Assembly: GCA_963738325.1 (NCBI GenBank)
Contig: CAVTWD010000015.1
Span: 186,001-250,000, forward strand
Direction of reading: 5' to 3'
Length of the DNA: 64,000 bases
Origin: CAVTWD01 sp963738325
Lineage (GTDB): Bacteria > Actinomycetota > Acidimicrobiia > Acidimicrobiales > Ilumatobacteraceae
A program made the translations under genes and the position numbers. Numbering within the stretch: the stretch's first letter is position 1; every line of letters starts with the position of its first letter. The notes under the pieces are model-generated. The model was not told the origin of the DNA and ran no database searches. It saw nothing but the letters and a program-made list of their open reading frames with translations. Of this stretch, positions 62,026 to 64,000 are shown piece by piece.

Positions 62026-63231
62026 TCAGGACAGACGTTCGACGATCATCGCCATGCCCTGGCCGCCCCCGACGCACATGGTCTCGAGGCCGACCGTCCC
62101 GTCGGTGCTCTCGAGGCCGTTCAGCAACGTGGTCATGATGCGGGCGCCGGTCATCCCGAAGGGATGCCCGAGGGCGATGGCACCGCCGTGCACGTTGAGC
62201 TTGTTCCAGGTGATGCCCAGGTGCTTCGCCGACGGGATCACCTGCGCGGCGAAGGCCTCGTTGATCTCGACGAGGTCGACGTCGTCGATGCTCATCCCGG
62301 CACGGTCGAGAGCTTGGCGGGATGCTTCGATCGGCCCGAGGCCCATCACCTCCGGATCGAGGGCCGACACCCCCGATGCCACGATGCGGGCCAGCGGGGT
62401 GATGCCGAGTTCGCGCGCCCGCGTGTCGCTCATCACCACCACGGCGGCCGCGCCGTCGTTCAGCGGGCAGGAGTTGCCCGCGGTGACCTCGCCGCCGGGG
62501 CGGAAGGCGGGTTTCAGCTGCGCCAGCGCTTCCATGGTGGTGCCGCGGCGCGGGCCGTCGTCGGTGCTGACGATCGAGCCGTCGGGCATCGTGACCGGCA
62601 CGATCTCGCGCTCGAAGAAGCCGTTGTCGATGGACGCCACCGCCCGTTCCTGGCTGAGGAGGGCGAACTCGTCCATGGACTGGCGGGACACGCCTTCGAG
62701 CTCGCGAACGTTCTCCGCGGTCTGGCCCATGGCGATGTACACGTCGGGCAGACCCTCCGGCGGCGTCCATTTCGGGAGCCCGCCGAGCGCCCGCTCGGCC
62801 GAGCGCTCGCGCGCGACGGCGAAGCGAGGGTTGACCGAGCCCGGGGTGTCGGACGCCCCGTTTCCGTAGCGGCTCACGCACTCGACGCCGGCGGCGACGA
62901 ACGCGTGCCCCTCACCGGCGCGGATCGCGTGGGCGGCCATCCGGATCGTCTGCAGGCTGGAGGAGCAGTAGCGGTTCACCGTCACGCCGGGCACGTTGAG
63001 GTGGCACAGCAGCGAGACGACCCGGGCCACGTTGTGCCCCTGCTCGCCGGCGGGTGAGCCGCATCCCACCATCAGGTCGTCGAGCTCGTTGCGCGACAGG
63101 GCTTCCACCTTGTCGAGCGCCGTCGTCACCATCTGGGCCAGGAGATCGTCGGGGCGAATGTCCTTGAGCGAGCCCTTGAACGCTCGCCCGATCGGGCTGC
63201 GAGCAGTCGCGACGATGACGGCCTCGGGCAT
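62026..63231 (-). CDS. Acetyl-CoA C-acyltransferase (thiolase)
   Basis: 401 residues, the degradative thiolase type. The nucleophile Cys is in VNRYCSSSLQTIRMAAHAI, then AGNSCPLNDGAAAVVVMSDT, the VEINEAFAAQVIPSAKHLG block, His in GGAIALGHPFGMTGARI and the acid/base Cys in TMCVGGGQGMAMIVE. The start has a strong ribosome binding site (GAGGAGG). It completes the beta-oxidation cycle by cleaving 3-ketoacyl-CoA; no other beta-oxidation genes are adjacent. Confidence 0.95.
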   Translation of the reverse strand: MPEAVIVATARSPIGRAFKGSLKDIRPDDLLAQMVTTALDKVEALSRNELDDLMVGCGSPAGEQGHNVARVVSLLCHLNVPGVTVNRYCSSSLQTIRMAAHAIRAGEGHAFVAAGVECVSRYGNGASDTPGSVNPRFAVARERSAERALGGLPKWTPPEGLPDVYIAMGQTAENVRELEGVSRQSMDEFALLSQERAVASIDNGFFEREIVPVTMPDGSIVSTDDGPRRGTTMEALAQLKPAFRPGGEVTAGNSCPLNDGAAAVVVMSDTRARELGITPLARIVASGVSALDPEVMGLGPIEASRQALDRAGMSIDDVDLVEINEAFAAQVIPSAKHLGITWNKLNVHGGAIALGHPFGMTGARIMTTLLNGLESTDGTVGLETMCVGGGQGMAMIVERLS

Positions 63232-63315
63232 GTCCCCTCCTCAGGATGGCGCCGGTGTCGAGCCATCGTAGGCGCCGCTCCCGGCCGACCCATCCGGCTC
63301 AGCTGGCGGACGCGC

Positions 63316-63925
63316 TCAGCCCGGGGCGTCGACCCAGAGCTCGACGAGGTCCACGCCGACGTCGGCGAAGAGCCGGCGCACGAGCGGGAGGGACAGGCCG
63401 ATCACCGTCCCGGGATCTCCTTCGACCGCCTCGACGAAGGGGGCCGAGCGCCCGTCGAGGGTGAAGGCGCCGGCGACGCCGAGGGGCTCGCCCGAGGCCA
63501 CATAGGCGGCGACCTCCGCGTCGGTCACCATGCCGAAGCGCACGATGGTGCTCGTGGCAGCACTGGCGGACACGCCGCGAACGGTGTCGATGACGCAGTG
63601 GCCGGTGTGGAGGACTCCTTCGTGGCCGCGCATCCGCCGCCGAGCGCGCCGCGGCGTCGTCCGCTGAACGCGGCTTGCCCAGCGTCTCGCCGCCGATCTC
63701 GAACATCGAGTCGGCCGCGAGCACCAGCGCGTCACCGCGGCGTTGCGCCACCGCGGTGGCCTTGGCCTCCGCGACCCTGGTGACGAGCTCGGCCGTCGGG
63801 AGGTGGTCGTAGCCCTCCTCGCTCACGCCGCTCGCGGCCACCTCTGGATCGAGCCCCGCCATCCGGAGCTGGCGGAGGCGGGCCGGTGAGGCCGAGGCGA
63901 GGACGAGCCGGCGGCGGGGCGTCAT
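63316..63925 (-). CDS. maf: Maf-family nucleotide pyrophosphatase, single-base frameshift
   Basis: House-cleaning dNTP/NTP pyrophosphatase linked to cell division. The N-terminus RLVLASASPARLRQLRMAGL is the Maf signature, and VLAADSMFEIGGETLGKP is the second. After DDAAAR the frame shifts at about 63650 and continues RMRGHEGVLHTGHCVIDTVR, VAAYVASGEPLGVAGAFTLD and EGDPGTVIGLSLPLVRRLFA. ATG 63925 overlaps the stop of the upstream gene (ATGA). Confidence 0.9.
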
Positions 63926-64000
63926 CCCGTCTCGACGACGAGAAAGGCCTCCGCGAAGCGGCCCTTCGGCAGCCCGAGCCGCTCGGCGGTGGCCGCGGAC
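63922..64000 (-). CDS. C-terminal end of an unidentified gene
   Basis: Only the last ~25 codons are in the window: SAATAERLGLPKGRFAEAFL, then VVETG and a stop that overlaps the Maf start (ATGA). The rest is outside the window, so the product cannot be named, but it is translationally coupled to maf. Confidence 0.55.
   Translation of the reverse strand, partial: SAATAERLGLPKGRFAEAFLVVETG

Overview
The window is about 64 kb of high-GC DNA from an actinobacterium, most likely an uncultivated member of Acidimicrobiia or a close relative (inference). The clues are F420/luciferase-like (LLM) oxidoreductases, a PPOX/F420-type protein, a mycothiol-isomerase-like DinB protein (TIGR03086), a class II DAHP synthase, a fatty acyl-AMP ligase, LPxTG cell-wall proteins, and the actinobacterial order nadD - LytR_C protein - rsfS. 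About 20 starts carry a TAnnnT -10 box six to nine bases upstream of an ATG/GTG with no room for a leader, so leaderless mRNAs appear common.

Layout. 1-3.2 kb: comEC is cut inside its conserved SGGNV motif by a mobile element whose large serine recombinase runs off the left edge; comEA lies upstream. 3.2-12.6 kb: housekeeping genes (HExxH protein, thioredoxin-TPR, PAC2 protein, LLM oxidoreductase, acyl-AMP ligase, quinone oxidoreductase, leuS) ending in tRNA-Ala(GGC). 12.7-24.5 kb: an accessory island of broken genes (exporter, NYN protein, IS3-type element, IS1634-type remnant, FUSC protein, orphan LPTTG tail, DUF4386) bounded by tRNA-Ala and a degenerate copy of its 3' half with matching flank, which looks like attL/attR. 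24.7-29.4 kb: SDR, a truncated alcohol dehydrogenase, a divergent CYTH/Ppx-GppA pair and small membrane proteins. 29.7-36.9 kb: a heterodimeric ABC exporter, an ArsR-SRPBCC-DinB operon, a serine hydrolase and an esterase. 37-44.5 kb: sedolisin, a DUF35-thiolase pair, an intact IS982-type element, regulators and small proteins. 44.5-49 kb: pncA-pncB-nadD-LytR_C-rsfS, joining nicotinamide salvage to NAD synthesis, cell-wall biology and ribosome silencing. 49-64 kb: a short sigma-70 factor, a DUF3558-like/thioredoxin fusion lipoprotein, DAHP synthase, LLM oxidoreductase, serine hydrolases, two MFS exporters around a MarR regulator, an LPRTG wall protein, a thiolase and Maf.

Quality caveat. At least 20 single-base insertions or deletions, mostly in G or C runs, break genes whose protein similarity continues cleanly in another frame, including the essential-type gene nadD. 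Most outside the island are probably sequencing or assembly errors. Inside the island real decay is also likely. Frameshifted genes are annotated over their whole recoverable extent. No database search was possible; family names come from motif recognition.
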